Shown here one piece after another: positions 39,901 through 49,640 of a stretch of 64,000 nt of DNA. Both the position numbers and the translations under genes were made by a program. Each line of letters opens with the position of its first letter. Positions within the stretch are counted from its first letter, which is position 1. The stretch is from Sphingomonas alba (GTDB taxonomy: Bacteria > Pseudomonadota > Alphaproteobacteria > Sphingomonadales > Sphingomonadaceae): the NCBI RefSeq assembly GCF_023516555.1, contig NZ_JAMGBD010000001.1, forward strand, positions 124,001 to 188,000, given 5' to 3'. Under the pieces are notes generated by a model. That model ran no database searches, was not told where the DNA came from, and saw nothing but the letters and a program-made list of their open reading frames with translations.

Positions 39901-40378
39901 AGTGGAATCAGGCCAGCGCGGTACATTGCTGCACAGCCTCTTCGAGCGGTTGCCCGGAGTTGAAGCCAGTCACCGTCACGACGCGGCCCTTGCCTGGCTC
40001 GAGCGTTCGGCCTGCGCATCCGACTTGGCCCGCCGCCGGGAGATTGCTGACGCCGCCTGCAGAATTATCGGCAATCCCTCGTTCGCCGACCTTTTCGGCC
40101 CGGACTCTTTCGCCGAAGCTCCGCTCGCGGCCACATTGTCCGACGGACGCGTCATCGCCGGCACCGTCGACCGGCTGCTCGTCGGAGAGGGCAAAGTTCG
40201 CGTTATCGACTTCAAGACCGGCAACCGGGTGCCGTCATCGGCGGCCGATGTTCCGCGCGGCCATGCCGCACAGATGCGGGCCTATGCCGAAGCACTGAGA
40301 GTCATATTTCCCGGCCGTACGGTGGAGGCAGCGCTCCTCTACACTGCCGGACCGGCTCTCATTGCACTCGAGGTTTGA
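36974..40378 (+). CDS. addA: Double-strand break repair helicase-nuclease AddA
   Basis: A 1134-residue UvrD-type helicase with a RecB-like nuclease. Walker A is SASAGTGKTQ at 28-37. LCLTFTKAAAAEM is motif Ia, LVDEAQDTNAAQW motif II, VMTVHGAKGLEAPVV motif V and LRLLYVALTRA motif VI. The C terminus has the nuclease motif VIDFKTGNRV. It partners with AddB. The ATG at 36974 has GGAAAG upstream; a TTG at 36962 is the alternative. Confidence 0.95.
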   Translation: MSARFKTLPQLKGEQALASDPAVHAALSASAGTGKTQVLTARVLRLLLKGARPESILCLTFTKAAAAEMANRIGARLAAWVRLKDIELAADLEALGEDSGERMRDRARRLFAKVLDCPGGLKIQTIHSFAQSLLAAFPEEAGIAPGFRPIEGRAEQELVRLTLADLMADAEGTGDDSLIRDVQCLSRRLGEAGAIEYLQASSRRADALKEFGPRDTIEPAVRKLVGLPEGSVDEYLALSCADDGFDCDLLRAIASANRAWAAATGAKIVETIEAWLAMAPTARAAALPDLASIVFTAKGELKKVQKGQLSADPDYEHHAERLAAKVGDLLRVQRSARLAADIAAGLRAGQAFAKTYTQAKRAAGVADFNDLIEWTRHLLRQPGMGDWVRYKLDRQVDHVLVDEAQDTNAAQWQIVGDLVEEFFSGRSESEERHRTLFMVGDLKQAIYGFQGTDPKRFEEARKVFRTRAEDLSESDFPTEFRDLSIAASFRSAQPVLDVVNSVIDTVGHEALALDEAPPAHRAHHSDRQGMVELWHPFAVEQSPDDSDEGEERWVSVRDRHYATALADRIRQMVDDAPVLASTGRPLTPGDILVLVRSRGELASLIVARLFSAGVPVAGVDRLHLHEPLAVQDLLAAVKFVVQPHDDLSLACLLVSPLIGWDQDQLRDLAFGRKVSLWRELRRRAGESHLFGTAHEALSALLDMADFTTPSRFLETILTGPMQGRRKLYSRLGLAARDAIDELMNSALEFERNEIASLDRFLAWFSRGTVDVQRDPGQAGSEVRVMTVHGAKGLEAPVVILADATGDPAKLGRTPLTVDLDIAGIGTAPFLRPKKDERCSPFTEIIEAQETRDTQEHLRLLYVALTRAADHLIVSGVRPKEKKDGSDPRPANCWHLIVEQAMSAMGALLGDGHTALHHSGGEPAKARKAKAKVAQPRIEIPEWAELPAPVEARPPRPLAPSAILDDGQPAPPPSPAQVESGQRGTLLHSLFERLPGVEASHRHDAALAWLERSACASDLARRREIADAACRIIGNPSFADLFGPDSFAEAPLAATLSDGRVIAGTVDRLLVGEGKVRVIDFKTGNRVPSSAADVPRGHAAQMRAYAEALRVIFPGRTVEAALLYTAGPALIALEV

Positions 40379-40419
40379 CCATCCCATATGACCGGCAACA
40401 CTTATTAGGAGAATTGCTC

Positions 40420-40752
40420 ATGGCCACCCGCAGCGTCACCGATCAGAGCTTTCAAACCGACGTTTTGGGCTCGGAAAAGCCGGTGCTGGTCGATTTTTGG
40501 GCGGAGTGGTGCGGACCCTGCCGCATGATCGCTCCGGCGCTTGAGGAAATCGCCGGTGACATCGGCGACAAGGTCGAGATCGTGAAGCTCAACATCGACG
40601 AGAATCCCGACACGCCGGGCAAATACGGCGTCCGCGGCATCCCCACCATGCTGCTGTTTAAGGGCGGCCAGCCAGTTGCGCAGAAGGTTGGCGCGGCGCC
40701 GCGCAGCAATATCCAGCAATGGTTGGAAGGTGAGCTTGCGGGGCAAGCTTGA
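40420..40752 (+). CDS. trxA: Thioredoxin
   Basis: A 110-residue thioredoxin with WCGPC (C31, C34), the cis-proline segment GIPTML near 76-81, and normal length. AGGAG sits 9 bp before the ATG at 40420. It reduces cytosolic disulfides and is recharged by the TrxB encoded at 2544. It closes the divL-to-trxA gene series. Confidence 0.96.
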   Translation: MATRSVTDQSFQTDVLGSEKPVLVDFWAEWCGPCRMIAPALEEIAGDIGDKVEIVKLNIDENPDTPGKYGVRGIPTMLLFKGGQPVAQKVGAAPRSNIQQWLEGELAGQA

Positions 40753-40781
40753 CCTGACAGCCATGTGGAAGGTGAACTCGG

Positions 40782-41231
40782 CTAAGTCGGCGGTTCCGTT
40801 GAATTCAGGCCCGGCGTTTCCGGCCTGAACCTCTCATATTTCGGCAAATCGTCGCCGGGTTCGAACCAGGCGACCTTGCTCGACCAGAAAATGTGGAATC
40901 CCGGCGCAACCGCGTCGGGATCGTCCAGCGTCGCGATGCTGAAATCGACGGTTTCAGGCTGGTGATCGACCTTCATGTAGAGCGGCGTCCCGCACTTCCC
41001 GCAAAAGCCGCGATGGCCGAAGCCGCTAGACTTCACCATGCGCACCGATTCCGCGCCTGAAATCGCCACCCAATCGCCGGCCCTCACGCTCGCGAAAGCC
41101 ATTGCCGGCGCTCCGGAATTAAGCTGGCATGTCCGGCAGTGGCACCAGCCGGCATCTAAAGGCTCGCTTTTCAGTTCGAAACGCACGGTTCCACAAAGGC
41201 ATCCGCCGGTCCGGTTCAATTGACTTGCCAT
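40782..41231 (-). CDS. GFA-family zinc protein, second copy
   Basis: A 149-residue GFA-domain protein with cysteines in GGCLCGTVRFE, CHCRTCQLNSG and FCGKCGTPLY. It is a distant paralogue of the protein at 23076 (the same three Cys clusters; most other residues differ). The ATG at 41231 starts directly before the domain; the frame is open to 41339 but that part would run into secA. It is divergent from secA, 95 bp apart. Confidence 0.85.
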   Translation of the reverse strand: MASQLNRTGGCLCGTVRFELKSEPLDAGWCHCRTCQLNSGAPAMAFASVRAGDWVAISGAESVRMVKSSGFGHRGFCGKCGTPLYMKVDHQPETVDFSIATLDDPDAVAPGFHIFWSSKVAWFEPGDDLPKYERFRPETPGLNSTEPPT

Positions 41232-41326
41232 AGGCCCAACCCTACATCGCCCGCGACTTTTCGCCATAGCGAGCCGCCACGCACAAAAGACGCTGAAGGG
41301 CTCCTTCGCTTGACTGGGATTTTCGA

Positions 41327-44050
41327 ATGATCGCCGCACTGGCCAAGACCATCTTTGGATCGGCTAACGACCGCTATGTCCGTTCTCTGGGCAAGCATGT
41401 CGACGCCACCAATGCCTTCGAACCGACGATCAGCGCACTCACCGACGAAGAGCTGCGCAACCAGACCCAGGTATTCCGCCAGCGCCTCGCCGAGGGCACC
41501 AAGCTCGACGACCTTCTCCCCGAAGCGTTCGCGACCGTCCGCGAGGCGGCAAAGCGCACGCTCGGCCAGCGTCACTATGACGTGCAGCTGATCGGCGGCA
41601 TCGCCCTTCATCGTGGCGAAATTGCCGAAATGAAGACCGGCGAGGGCAAGACCCTGGTTGCGACGCTCGCGACCTATTTGAATGCCTTGCCCGCCAAGGG
41701 CGTCCATGTCGTCACCGTCAACGATTACCTCGCCAAGCGCGACGCCGACTGGATGGGCCAGATCTATCGCTTCCTCGGCCTGACGGTCGGCGTGATCGTT
41801 CCCGGCCTCACCGATGACGAGCGGCGCGAGGCCTATAACGCCGACATCACCTACGCGACCAATAACGAGCTCGGCTTCGACTACCTGCGCGACAATATGA
41901 AGTACACGCGGGCACAGATGGTCCAGCGGCCCTTCGCCTACGCCATCGTCGATGAAGTGGACTCGATCCTCATCGACGAAGCTCGCACGCCACTGATCAT
42001 CTCGGGCCCGACCGACGACAAGTCTGAGCTGTACGCAGGCGTTGACGCCATCGTGAAGCAGTTCGTCGAAGCCGATTACGAGATGGACGAGAAGCAGAAG
42101 AGCATCGTCCTTACCGAGGACGGCACCGAAAAGGCCGAGCGGATGCTCGAGGCGGCGGGCCTGATCGAGGGGCAGAACCTCTACGACATCGCCAACACCC
42201 AGACGGTCCATCACCTGAACCAGGCCCTCAAGGCCAACAAGATGTTCAAGCGGGACATCGATTACATCGTCAAGGACGACAAGGTCGTCATCATCGACGA
42301 GTTCACCGGCCGCATGATGGATGGCCGCCGCTGGTCCGATGGCCTCCACCAGGCTGTGGAAGCCAAGGAAGGCGTTCGCGTCGAGCCGGAGAACCAGACG
42401 CTCGCCTCCATCACCTTCCAGAACTATTTCCGCATGTATCCGAAGCTCGCGGGCATGACCGGCACGGCGCTGACCGAGGCACCGGAATTCTTCGACATCT
42501 ACAAGATGAACGTCGTCTCGATTCCGACCAACGTACCGGTCCAGCGCGTCGATGAGGACGACGAGTTCTACAAGAACATCAACGACAAGTTCGGCGCCAT
42601 CGCCAAGGAAATCCGCGCACGACAGGAAAAGGGTCAGCCGGTCCTGGTCGGTACCGTCTCGATCGAGAAGTCGGAAATGCTTTCCGAATATCTCGAGAAA
42701 GAGAAGATCCGGCACTCCGTGCTCAACGCCCGCTTCCACGAGAGCGAGGCGCATATCGTCGCCCAGGCCGGCCGCATCGGCGCGGTCACCATCGCCACCA
42801 ATATGGCAGGTCGCGGCACAGACATTCAGCTTGGCGGCAACCTAGAGTTCCGCATGCAGGACGAGTTCCCCGACCTCGTCGCCGGCACCCCGGAATATGA
42901 GGCTCGCGCCGAAAAGATCCGCGAGGAGATCATCGCCGAGAAACGGCACGTGCTCGAAATCGGCGGCCTTTTCGTGCTCGGTACCGAGCGTCACGAGAGC
43001 CGGCGTATCGACAACCAGCTCCGTGGCCGTTCAGGCCGTCAGGGCGATCCCGGCCTCAGCCGCTTCTACCTCAGCCTCGACGATGATCTGTTGCGTATCT
43101 TCGGCCCGCAGACCGCATTCGCACGCCTGATGAACAAGAACCTCGAGGACGGAGAGGCAATCGTCAGCCCGTGGATCTCCAAGGCGATCGAGACCGCGCA
43201 AAGGAAGGTCGAAGCGCGCAACTACGACATCCGCAAGCAGGTCGTCGAATTCGACGACGTCATGAATGACCAGCGCAAGGTCATCTACGAACAGCGCGCC
43301 GAGATCATGGAAGCCGAACATGTCAGCGACGTCATCGCCGACATGCGCACGGAAACCGTGGCTTCTTTGGTGGCCGCGCACTGCCCGCCGGGCACTTTCC
43401 CGGAGCAATGGGATGTCGCGGGCTTAAAGGAAAGCATCGACGCCGTTCTTGGCCTCCAGCCGCCGATCGACGATTGGCTCCAGGAAGAAGCGGTCGACCA
43501 GGAATTGTTCGTCGAGCGCATTCAGCAGATGGCGGACGATGTCATGGCCGAGAAGGTCAAGGGCGCCGACCCCGAACGCTGGATCGAGATCGAAAAGAGC
43601 CTGCTGCTCCAGAACCTCGACCATTTCTGGAAGGAGCATCTCGCCACCCTCGATGCCCTGCGCCAGGTCATCCACCTGCGCAGCTTCGCCCAGAAGAAGC
43701 CCATCGATGAGTATAAGCAGGAGGCCTTCCTGCTGTTCGAGCGGCTGCTGATCGCCATCCGCGAGGAAGTGACCCGGACGCTGATGCGTGCGCATATCCA
43801 GATCCAGGACGTCCCGCCGCCGCCGATGGAGCTGCCGGACTTCATTACGACCCACTTCGACCCGCTGTCGGGCGATGACGATACGGCGGATTTCGACCTC
43901 GCGGCGATCACGGGCTCCGGCGAAAACGGCCCGCCCGCAATGCCCCTGCCGCCGATGCCTGAGGGTGCCGGCGTTCCCGAGAGCCGTAATGCGCCTTGCC
44001 CGTGCGGGTCGGGCCGCAAGTTCAAGCATTGCCACGGCGCCCTGGCCTGA
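41327..44050 (+). CDS. secA: Preprotein translocase ATPase SecA
   Basis: A 907-residue motor that drives unfolded proteins through SecYEG. Walker A ([13 protein letters not shown]) is near 102-114, [12 protein letters not shown] is motif II, and [14 protein letters not shown] the later helicase motif. The preprotein cross-linking and helical scaffold domains are intact. The C terminus carries the zinc/SecB-binding tail [14 protein letters not shown]. It is followed by putA after 8 bp. Confidence 0.97.
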   Translation: MIAALAKTIFGSANDRYVRSLGKHVDATNAFEPTISALTDEELRNQTQVFRQRLAEGTKLDDLLPEAFATVREAAKRTLGQRHYDVQLIGGIALHRGEIAEMKTGEGKTLVATLATYLNALPAKGVHVVTVNDYLAKRDADWMGQIYRFLGLTVGVIVPGLTDDERREAYNADITYATNNELGFDYLRDNMKYTRAQMVQRPFAYAIVDEVDSILIDEARTPLIISGPTDDKSELYAGVDAIVKQFVEADYEMDEKQKSIVLTEDGTEKAERMLEAAGLIEGQNLYDIANTQTVHHLNQALKANKMFKRDIDYIVKDDKVVIIDEFTGRMMDGRRWSDGLHQAVEAKEGVRVEPENQTLASITFQNYFRMYPKLAGMTGTALTEAPEFFDIYKMNVVSIPTNVPVQRVDEDDEFYKNINDKFGAIAKEIRARQEKGQPVLVGTVSIEKSEMLSEYLEKEKIRHSVLNARFHESEAHIVAQAGRIGAVTIATNMAGRGTDIQLGGNLEFRMQDEFPDLVAGTPEYEARAEKIREEIIAEKRHVLEIGGLFVLGTERHESRRIDNQLRGRSGRQGDPGLSRFYLSLDDDLLRIFGPQTAFARLMNKNLEDGEAIVSPWISKAIETAQRKVEARNYDIRKQVVEFDDVMNDQRKVIYEQRAEIMEAEHVSDVIADMRTETVASLVAAHCPPGTFPEQWDVAGLKESIDAVLGLQPPIDDWLQEEAVDQELFVERIQQMADDVMAEKVKGADPERWIEIEKSLLLQNLDHFWKEHLATLDALRQVIHLRSFAQKKPIDEYKQEAFLLFERLLIAIREEVTRTLMRAHIQIQDVPPPPMELPDFITTHFDPLSGDDDTADFDLAAITGSGENGPPAMPLPPMPEGAGVPESRNAPCPCGSGRKFKHCHGALA

Positions 44051-44058
44051 TCGCTCAG

Positions 44059-47000
44059 ATGGTCGACCGCTCCGCGCTGCGCCGCGCTTACCGGCCCGAT
44101 GAAAATGCCATTGTCGAACAGAGGCTTGCCGAAGCCGAGCTGACGGCGTCGCAGGCCAAGGAAGCCGCGGCGATTGCCCGCTCCCTGTCGAAGTCCGTCC
44201 GCGCCCACAAGCCGACGGGCATTGACGCGTTCATGGCCGCCTATGGCCTTGGCAGCGATGAAGGTATCGCCCTCATGTGCCTTGCCGAGGCACTGCTGCG
44301 CATTCCGGATGCCGAGACCGCCGACGACCTCATCGCCGACAAGCTTTCCGGACCCAATTGGGCGGACAAGCTCGGCGAATCCTCTTCGCCCTTCGTCAAT
44401 GCGGCGACCTTCTCGCTGCTTTTGACCGGCAAGGTCCTCGACAACGCCAAGGATTCGACGGAGGGCTGGACCGCCGCTCTAGGCCGAGCCGTCGGCCGCC
44501 TCGGCGAGCCGGTGATCCGCGCCGCCGTCAGCCAGGCGATGAAGATTCTGGGCAAGCAGTTCGTTTTCGGCCGCACCATCGATGAAGCGATGAAGCGCGC
44601 AGCGCCGGAGCGCCGGCAGGGCCTCAGTCACAGTTTCGACATGCTCGGCGAGGCTGCAAAGACCCACGCCGACGCAGCGCGCTATGCCAAGGCCTATTCG
44701 TCGGCACTCGACCGCATTGCCAAGGAAGCGAAAGACGGCTTCCGCAAGTCGCCCGGCATCTCGGTTAAGCTCTCGGCGCTGCACCCGCGTTACGAGTGGA
44801 GCCATATCGAGGAAGCCAAGGCGGCCATGCTGCCGGTCCTGCGCGACCTGGCGCTGAAAGCCTCGCGGGCGGATGTCCACTTCACGATCGATGCCGAGGA
44901 AGCTGATCGGCTCGAACCATCGCTCGACATCATCGAAGCGCTGGCCGCCGACGATGAGTTGTTCGCCAATGGTTGGGGCGGCTTCGGCCTCGCCATTCAG
45001 GCCTATCAAAAGCGCGCCGTGCCCCTTTGCGATTGGGTCGCCGAGCTGGCCCGCAAGCACAACCGTCGCTTCATGGTGCGCTTGGTCAAGGGCGCCTATT
45101 GGGACACTGAGGTGAAGGCGGCGCAGGTCGCGGGCCTCGACGATTACCCGGTCTACACGCGCAAGATCGCGACCGACGTCTCCTACATCGCCTGCGCCAA
45201 GCGCCTGCTCGCGGCGAGCGATGTGATTTACCCGGCCTTCGCGACGCACAACGCCAACACCATCGGCGTCATCAAATCGCTGGGCGGCAGCGGAGAGTTC
45301 GAGTTCCAGCGCCTGCACGGGATGGGCGAGGGCCTCTACGAGGAACTGGCGAAGCTTGAGAAGGGCATTGGCGAAGACCGCACCCCAGTTCGCATCTACG
45401 CGCCGGTCGGCAGTCATGAGGACCTGCTCGCCTATTTGGTCCGCCGCCTGCTCGAAAACGGCGCCAACAGCAGTTTCGTGAATCGCATTGCAGACGAGCA
45501 GGTGTCGCTCGACGAACTGGTTCGGGACCCGGTCGCGGAACTTCAGGCACTCGAACCGAAGCGCAATCCGAGAATCGTCGTGCCCGCCGGCCTCTTCGGA
45601 GCGAAGCGCCGCAACAGCGCCGGCGTCGACCTCAGCGACCCGCTGGTCCGCGAGCCATTGCTTGAACGCCTGAAGGCGCTCGAGGCCCGCAGCTGGACCG
45701 CGAAGCCCGGTCTTGGAAAAGGTGAGGCAAGGTCCATCGTCTCCCCGCATGACCATCGGATCACCGTGGGGACGACATTCGAGGCGACAGCCGCCGATGT
45801 CGACCGAATGGTTCGTGCCGCGTCTGACGCGCAGATAGCCTGGGATTCGCTCGGCGGCGAGAAGCGTGCCCGGCTGCTGGAGCGGGCCGCCGACCTGTAC
45901 GAGGAGCATGCGGAGGAGTTCTTCTCCCTATGCACCCGCGAAGCCGGGAAGACCCTGGTCGACGGAGTGCTGGAAGTGCGCGAGGCAGTGGACTTCCTGC
46001 GCTTCTACGCGTCGGAAGCGCGGCGCCAGTTCACCAGGCCGCTGCCGCTGCCCGGTCCAACGGGCGAACAGAATGAGCTGAGGTTGCATGGCCGCGGCGT
46101 GATCGCCGCCATTGCCCCCTGGAATTTCCCGCTCGCGATCTTCACCGGGCTTGTTTCCGCGCCTCTGGCTGCCGGCAATGCCGTGATTGCCAAGCCGGCC
46201 GGGCAGACGCCGTTGGTTGCCGCGCTTGCAATCGAACTCATGCATAAAGCCGGTATCCCCCGGGACATCGTGCAGCTTGCGCCTGGCTCCGGCAGGGTGG
46301 TGGGCGGTACGCTCACCGCGCATCCTTTGCTCTCGGGCGTCGTATTCACCGGCTCCACCGAAACCGCCCGCATGATCAACCGCACCTTGGCCGAGCGCGA
46401 TGGCCCGATCATCCCGTTCGTCGCCGAAACCGGCGGTCAGAATGCGATGATCGTCGATAGCTCGGCGCTGCCCGAGCAGGTGACTCGCGACGTCATTTCC
46501 TCGGCGTTCCAGAGCGCCGGCCAACGCTGCTCGGCGTTGCGCGTGCTGTTCGTCCAGGAAGACGTTGCCGACAGCATGATCTCCATGATCTCCGGTGCGA
46601 TGGAGGCTCTCACGGTTGGCGATCCGGGCGATCTCAAGACGGACGTCGGACCGGTGATCGACGAGGCAGCGAAGAAAGTGCTCGATGACCACATCGAGTG
46701 GCTCGACAAGAATGCCAGGAAGATCTGCCGCTTGGACGAACCGAAGGAGGCTACGAACGGCACCTTCGTTTCTCCCGCCTTCTACGAGATCGAATCGCCG
46801 AGCCAATTGAACCAGGAAAACTTCGGCGCCATCCTCCATGTCGTCCGCTTCGGCAACGACGAGCTCGACAAGGTGGTCGAGGCGATTAACACGACGGGCT
46901 ATGGCCTGACCCTCGGCCTGCACAGCCGCATCGACACGGTCCGCGACTATGTCGAGGCGCATGCCCGGGTTGGCAACTTCTATGTCAACCGCAACCAGAT

Positions 47001-47169
47001 TGGCGCCGTGGTCGAAAGTCAGCCATTCGGTGGCGAGGGCCTTTCCGGGACGGGACCCAAGGCCGGTGGCCCGCATTATGTCGCGCGCTTCGCGACCGAG
47101 CGCGTAACCTGCATCGACACGACGGCCGCGGGTGGAAACGCATCCTTGATGGCGGCCCTCGAAGGTTAG
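44059..47169 (+). CDS. putA: Bifunctional proline dehydrogenase / P5C dehydrogenase
   Basis: A 1036-residue PutA that oxidises proline to glutamate. The FAD-dependent proline dehydrogenase barrel spans about 90-470 (VKLSALHPRYE, MVRLVKGAYWD, FATHNANTI). The aldehyde dehydrogenase half spans about 550-1010, with FVAETGGQNAMI and catalytic C824 in SAGQRCSALR. There is no N-terminal ribbon-helix-helix, so it is a non-repressor, short PutA. The ATG at 44059 is 8 bp after secA. Confidence 0.95.
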   Translation: MVDRSALRRAYRPDENAIVEQRLAEAELTASQAKEAAAIARSLSKSVRAHKPTGIDAFMAAYGLGSDEGIALMCLAEALLRIPDAETADDLIADKLSGPNWADKLGESSSPFVNAATFSLLLTGKVLDNAKDSTEGWTAALGRAVGRLGEPVIRAAVSQAMKILGKQFVFGRTIDEAMKRAAPERRQGLSHSFDMLGEAAKTHADAARYAKAYSSALDRIAKEAKDGFRKSPGISVKLSALHPRYEWSHIEEAKAAMLPVLRDLALKASRADVHFTIDAEEADRLEPSLDIIEALAADDELFANGWGGFGLAIQAYQKRAVPLCDWVAELARKHNRRFMVRLVKGAYWDTEVKAAQVAGLDDYPVYTRKIATDVSYIACAKRLLAASDVIYPAFATHNANTIGVIKSLGGSGEFEFQRLHGMGEGLYEELAKLEKGIGEDRTPVRIYAPVGSHEDLLAYLVRRLLENGANSSFVNRIADEQVSLDELVRDPVAELQALEPKRNPRIVVPAGLFGAKRRNSAGVDLSDPLVREPLLERLKALEARSWTAKPGLGKGEARSIVSPHDHRITVGTTFEATAADVDRMVRAASDAQIAWDSLGGEKRARLLERAADLYEEHAEEFFSLCTREAGKTLVDGVLEVREAVDFLRFYASEARRQFTRPLPLPGPTGEQNELRLHGRGVIAAIAPWNFPLAIFTGLVSAPLAAGNAVIAKPAGQTPLVAALAIELMHKAGIPRDIVQLAPGSGRVVGGTLTAHPLLSGVVFTGSTETARMINRTLAERDGPIIPFVAETGGQNAMIVDSSALPEQVTRDVISSAFQSAGQRCSALRVLFVQEDVADSMISMISGAMEALTVGDPGDLKTDVGPVIDEAAKKVLDDHIEWLDKNARKICRLDEPKEATNGTFVSPAFYEIESPSQLNQENFGAILHVVRFGNDELDKVVEAINTTGYGLTLGLHSRIDTVRDYVEAHARVGNFYVNRNQIGAVVESQPFGGEGLSGTGPKAGGPHYVARFATERVTCIDTTAAGGNASLMAALEG

Positions 47170-47355
47170 GGCGAGAAGACCGAAAGTTCCGTCTTTCGAC
47201 GATTCTGACCTCTATTTTCGACCAACTACCTCACCTTAGTTATCCATGCGGGTTTGTACCGATGTTGATAACTTATGATAACCGGCCTATCTGGGACATT
47301 ACTTAGGGGATTACCGCCCGAGTCTGCGTATGTGGGGCTAGCACGCGGGGCTTTT
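47170..47355. other. Gene-free gap between putA and the orphan kinase
   Basis: This 186-bp stretch is AT-richer than its surroundings. It contains a small hairpin at 47181-47198 (CGAAAG-TTCCGT-CTTTCG) without a T-run, and a direct repeat (GATAACTTATGATAAC) near 47266-47281. An ATG at 47275 is in frame with the kinase gene but would add 27 residues unlike a PAS domain. It probably holds the kinase promoter. Confidence 0.5.
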
Positions 47356-48528
47356 ATGGAGTTTGGACCGGAACCTCCGGTAGTATTGGGGCATCACCCC
47401 AAGGATTCTCCCCATCTGGCCTTTGAGCTTTCTCAGGCCCCCGCCGTAACTTCATTCACCTCGTCCAGCCGGCATGAATTCGTTGCCACTTTCCGCCAGA
47501 TCATCAGCGGGCTTCCCGAGCAGATCGCACTCGTCGACGAACATTGGCAGATCCTCGCGGTCAACCCGGCCTGGATCAAGACCGCCGCCATGTACGGCTA
47601 TGATTCCCTCACGCCGGGGACCGATTATCTCGCCTTTTGCGATGCGCGCGCCCGTGACGGGCACCGCCCGGCGGCGATTGCCGTCGACGGCATCCGGGCG
47701 ATGGAGCGCAATGGCGATCCGTCGTTCCGCTTCACTTATCACGGCAAGGATCGCTGGGAGGGATTCGCCTTCCAGTTGTGCGTGAACCGGATCGAGGTCG
47801 GCGGACGGGTCATGCACACCATTACGCGCTACGACGTGACGGAGCTCGTCAACCTCCGCCAACTGCGCGAGGAGTTCAGCCATTCGCTGATCGAGCACCA
47901 GGCCGAAGAACGGCGTCGTATCGCGCGAGAGGTCCATGATTCGACCATGCAGCTCCTGGCCGGGCTTGGACTGTCGATCGCGCATCTCAAGGAAACCAAG
48001 CGCAAGCCGAAGATCGAAATCCAGATCGTCGACGAGATGGAGCAACTCCTCGGCGAAGCCCAGCGCGAGCTCCGCGCCATTTCTTTCCTCGCCCACCCGC
48101 CGATGGTGAGTGAGCTTGGCCTGGCCACGGCGATCCGCCAGCTCGCCGGCGGCTTCGCAAAGCGGACCGGCCTCAAGATTACGACGAACGCCGAAGGAGA
48201 CATCCACATGTCGCCGGCAGCGGAGGTCGCGGTCTACCGTATGGTCCAGGAGGCTTTGTCGAACGTCCACCGCCATGCGCGCGCCAGCGACGTCGCCGTC
48301 GGCGTCTACCTGCGCCGCTCGATGCTGCACATCGCGATCGTCGACAATGGCATCGGCATGCCGGAAAAGGTCCGCAAGGGCGTCGGCCTGTCCAGTATGC
48401 GCGAGCGGATCGACGAGATCGGCGGGCGCCTGATGATCCGCCACGGCAAGCCGGGGACGATCATCATCGCCAGCGTGCCGACGCACCCCGAGATCCGGCA
48501 CAAAGGCGACCTCGCGATCGCCTGCTGA
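47356..48528 (+). CDS. Orphan PAS sensor histidine kinase, NarL-partner type
   Basis: A soluble kinase of about 390 residues. A PAS-like region (about 45-165; IALVDEHWQILAVN) is followed by a HisKA_3 dimerisation domain with phospho-accepting H194 (IAREVHDSTMQLLAGL) and a HATPase domain (EALSNVHRHA, DNGIGMP, GVGLSSMRERI). HisKA_3 kinases normally pair with NarL/FixJ-type regulators; none is adjacent. No membrane helix, so it likely senses a cytosolic signal. The start at 47356 is uncertain; 47275 is the alternative. Confidence 0.82.
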   Translation: MEFGPEPPVVLGHHPKDSPHLAFELSQAPAVTSFTSSSRHEFVATFRQIISGLPEQIALVDEHWQILAVNPAWIKTAAMYGYDSLTPGTDYLAFCDARARDGHRPAAIAVDGIRAMERNGDPSFRFTYHGKDRWEGFAFQLCVNRIEVGGRVMHTITRYDVTELVNLRQLREEFSHSLIEHQAEERRRIAREVHDSTMQLLAGLGLSIAHLKETKRKPKIEIQIVDEMEQLLGEAQRELRAISFLAHPPMVSELGLATAIRQLAGGFAKRTGLKITTNAEGDIHMSPAAEVAVYRMVQEALSNVHRHARASDVAVGVYLRRSMLHIAIVDNGIGMPEKVRKGVGLSSMRERIDEIGGRLMIRHGKPGTIIIASVPTHPEIRHKGDLAIAC

Positions 48529-48553
48529 TTTCCCTCCTGATTTCTGGGAAAAA

Positions 48554-48628
48554 TGGCTCCCCGGGCCTGATTCGAACAGGCGGCCGTCCGATTAACAGTC
48601 GGATGCTCTACCGCTGAGCTACCGGGGA
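48554..48628 (-). tRNA. tRNA-Asn (anticodon GTT)
   Basis: On the minus strand, a 7-bp acceptor stem (TCCCCGG with CCGGGGA), a D arm (TAGCTCAGCGGTAGAGC), the anticodon loop CTGTTAA with anticodon GTT, and a T arm containing TTCGAAT fold as a standard tRNA. The discriminator is G and the 3' CCA is encoded, 75 nt in all. A T-rich stretch (ATTTTTCCC) follows the CCA. Confidence 0.95.
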
Positions 48629-48720
48629 GCGGTCCCGTGGGACACGGCGCGCTAAATAGCGAAGCAGGCTCCAAACGCAAGCGGCTAAGCGATCCGGTTG
48701 ACGGATCGCGACCACAAATA

Positions 48721-49548
48721 TCACGTCGCGAATTGCTCCATCGCGATCCGCTCGTCGAGTGCATGCTCAGGATCGAACAACAAGGTCATCGACCGTTCCT
48801 TGTCGAGCCTGACATCGACCGTGCGTACCTCGCGGACCTCGAACTGGTCGGCAACGGCGGAAACCGGGCGATTTTCGGCCTCGAGCACACGGAATCGGAC
48901 GGCGACGTCGTCGGGAAGGATGGCTCCGGACCAGCGCCGAGGCCGGAAGGCGGCAATCGGCGTCAGCGCCAGGACCTTTGATGCCAACGGCAGGATCGGT
49001 CCGCGTGCGGAATAGTTATAGGCGGTAGAACCCGCGGGCGTCGCCACCAGCACACCGTCGCAGACCAGTTCGGGCATGACGACGCGGCCATTGACGCTCA
49101 GTTCGATCTTCGCCGTCTGGCGGGTTTCACGGAGCAGGGACACCTCGTTGATCGCGGAATGGCGATGAACCTCGCCGCTGACCGTAGTCGCCTCCATGTC
49201 CAAGGGCGCCACCCTGATCGCCTTGGCTCCCGCGATCCGCTCGGGCAGGCGGTCCAGGCGCCACTCGTTCATCAGGAAGCCGACCGTGCCCCGGTTCATT
49301 CCGAACACGGGCTTGGGATCGCCGCCCTCCATCATGCTGTGCAGCGTCTGCAACATGAACCCGTCGCCGCCCAGGGCAACGAAGGTTTCGGCTTTGTCCG
49401 TGTCCGCCCATTGATAGCGCCGGCGCAGCATCTTTTCCGCCGCCTGGGCGGCCTCGGTCGGGGAGGCGAGCAGGCCGATTCCAGCCGCGGCTAGGTCGCG
49501 GTTACCGTTCTCGGGCCGGGGCGCTTCGGCGGTCACGCTGCGGAACAT
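48721..49548 (-). CDS. nadK: NAD kinase
   Basis: About 275 residues. NAD kinase makes NADP from NAD and ATP or polyphosphate. The catalytic motif VALGGDGFML holds GGDG at 60-63, and the later GVLVATPAGSTAYNYSARGP is the family's second signature. The start is uncertain: ATG 49548 is preferred; GTG 49572 would add eight residues. The gene is divergent from the EAL gene. Confidence 0.92.
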   Translation of the reverse strand: MFRSVTAEAPRPENGNRDLAAAGIGLLASPTEAAQAAEKMLRRRYQWADTDKAETFVALGGDGFMLQTLHSMMEGGDPKPVFGMNRGTVGFLMNEWRLDRLPERIAGAKAIRVAPLDMEATTVSGEVHRHSAINEVSLLRETRQTAKIELSVNGRVVMPELVCDGVLVATPAGSTAYNYSARGPILPLASKVLALTPIAAFRPRRWSGAILPDDVAVRFRVLEAENRPVSAVADQFEVREVRTVDVRLDKERSMTLLFDPEHALDERIAMEQFAT

Positions 49549-49640
49549 AGGGATTTCTGGTGCCTGCGCCACTGTCCCGTTGTGGGGCTGGCGCTAACGC
49601 GTGCTGGAGCAGGCCACTACGAAGGCGTAGCCGCACTCTG

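Noticed and set aside
41305-41326. TTGACT before secA as a promoter -35 box
   Set aside because: It is about 12-17 bp from the start codon, too close for a -10 and transcript start to fit.
41216-42754. Minus-strand frame of 512 codons opposite secA
   Set aside because: Antisense to intact SecA motifs; low-complexity composition.
44479-47076. Minus-strand frames opposite putA (476 and 382 codons)
   Set aside because: Shadows of the PutA reading frame, with no recognisable domain.
48529-48551. TTTCCC/GGGAAA hairpin between the orphan kinase and tRNA-Asn
   Set aside because: Six-bp weak stem and no following T-run on the plus strand; not called as a terminator.
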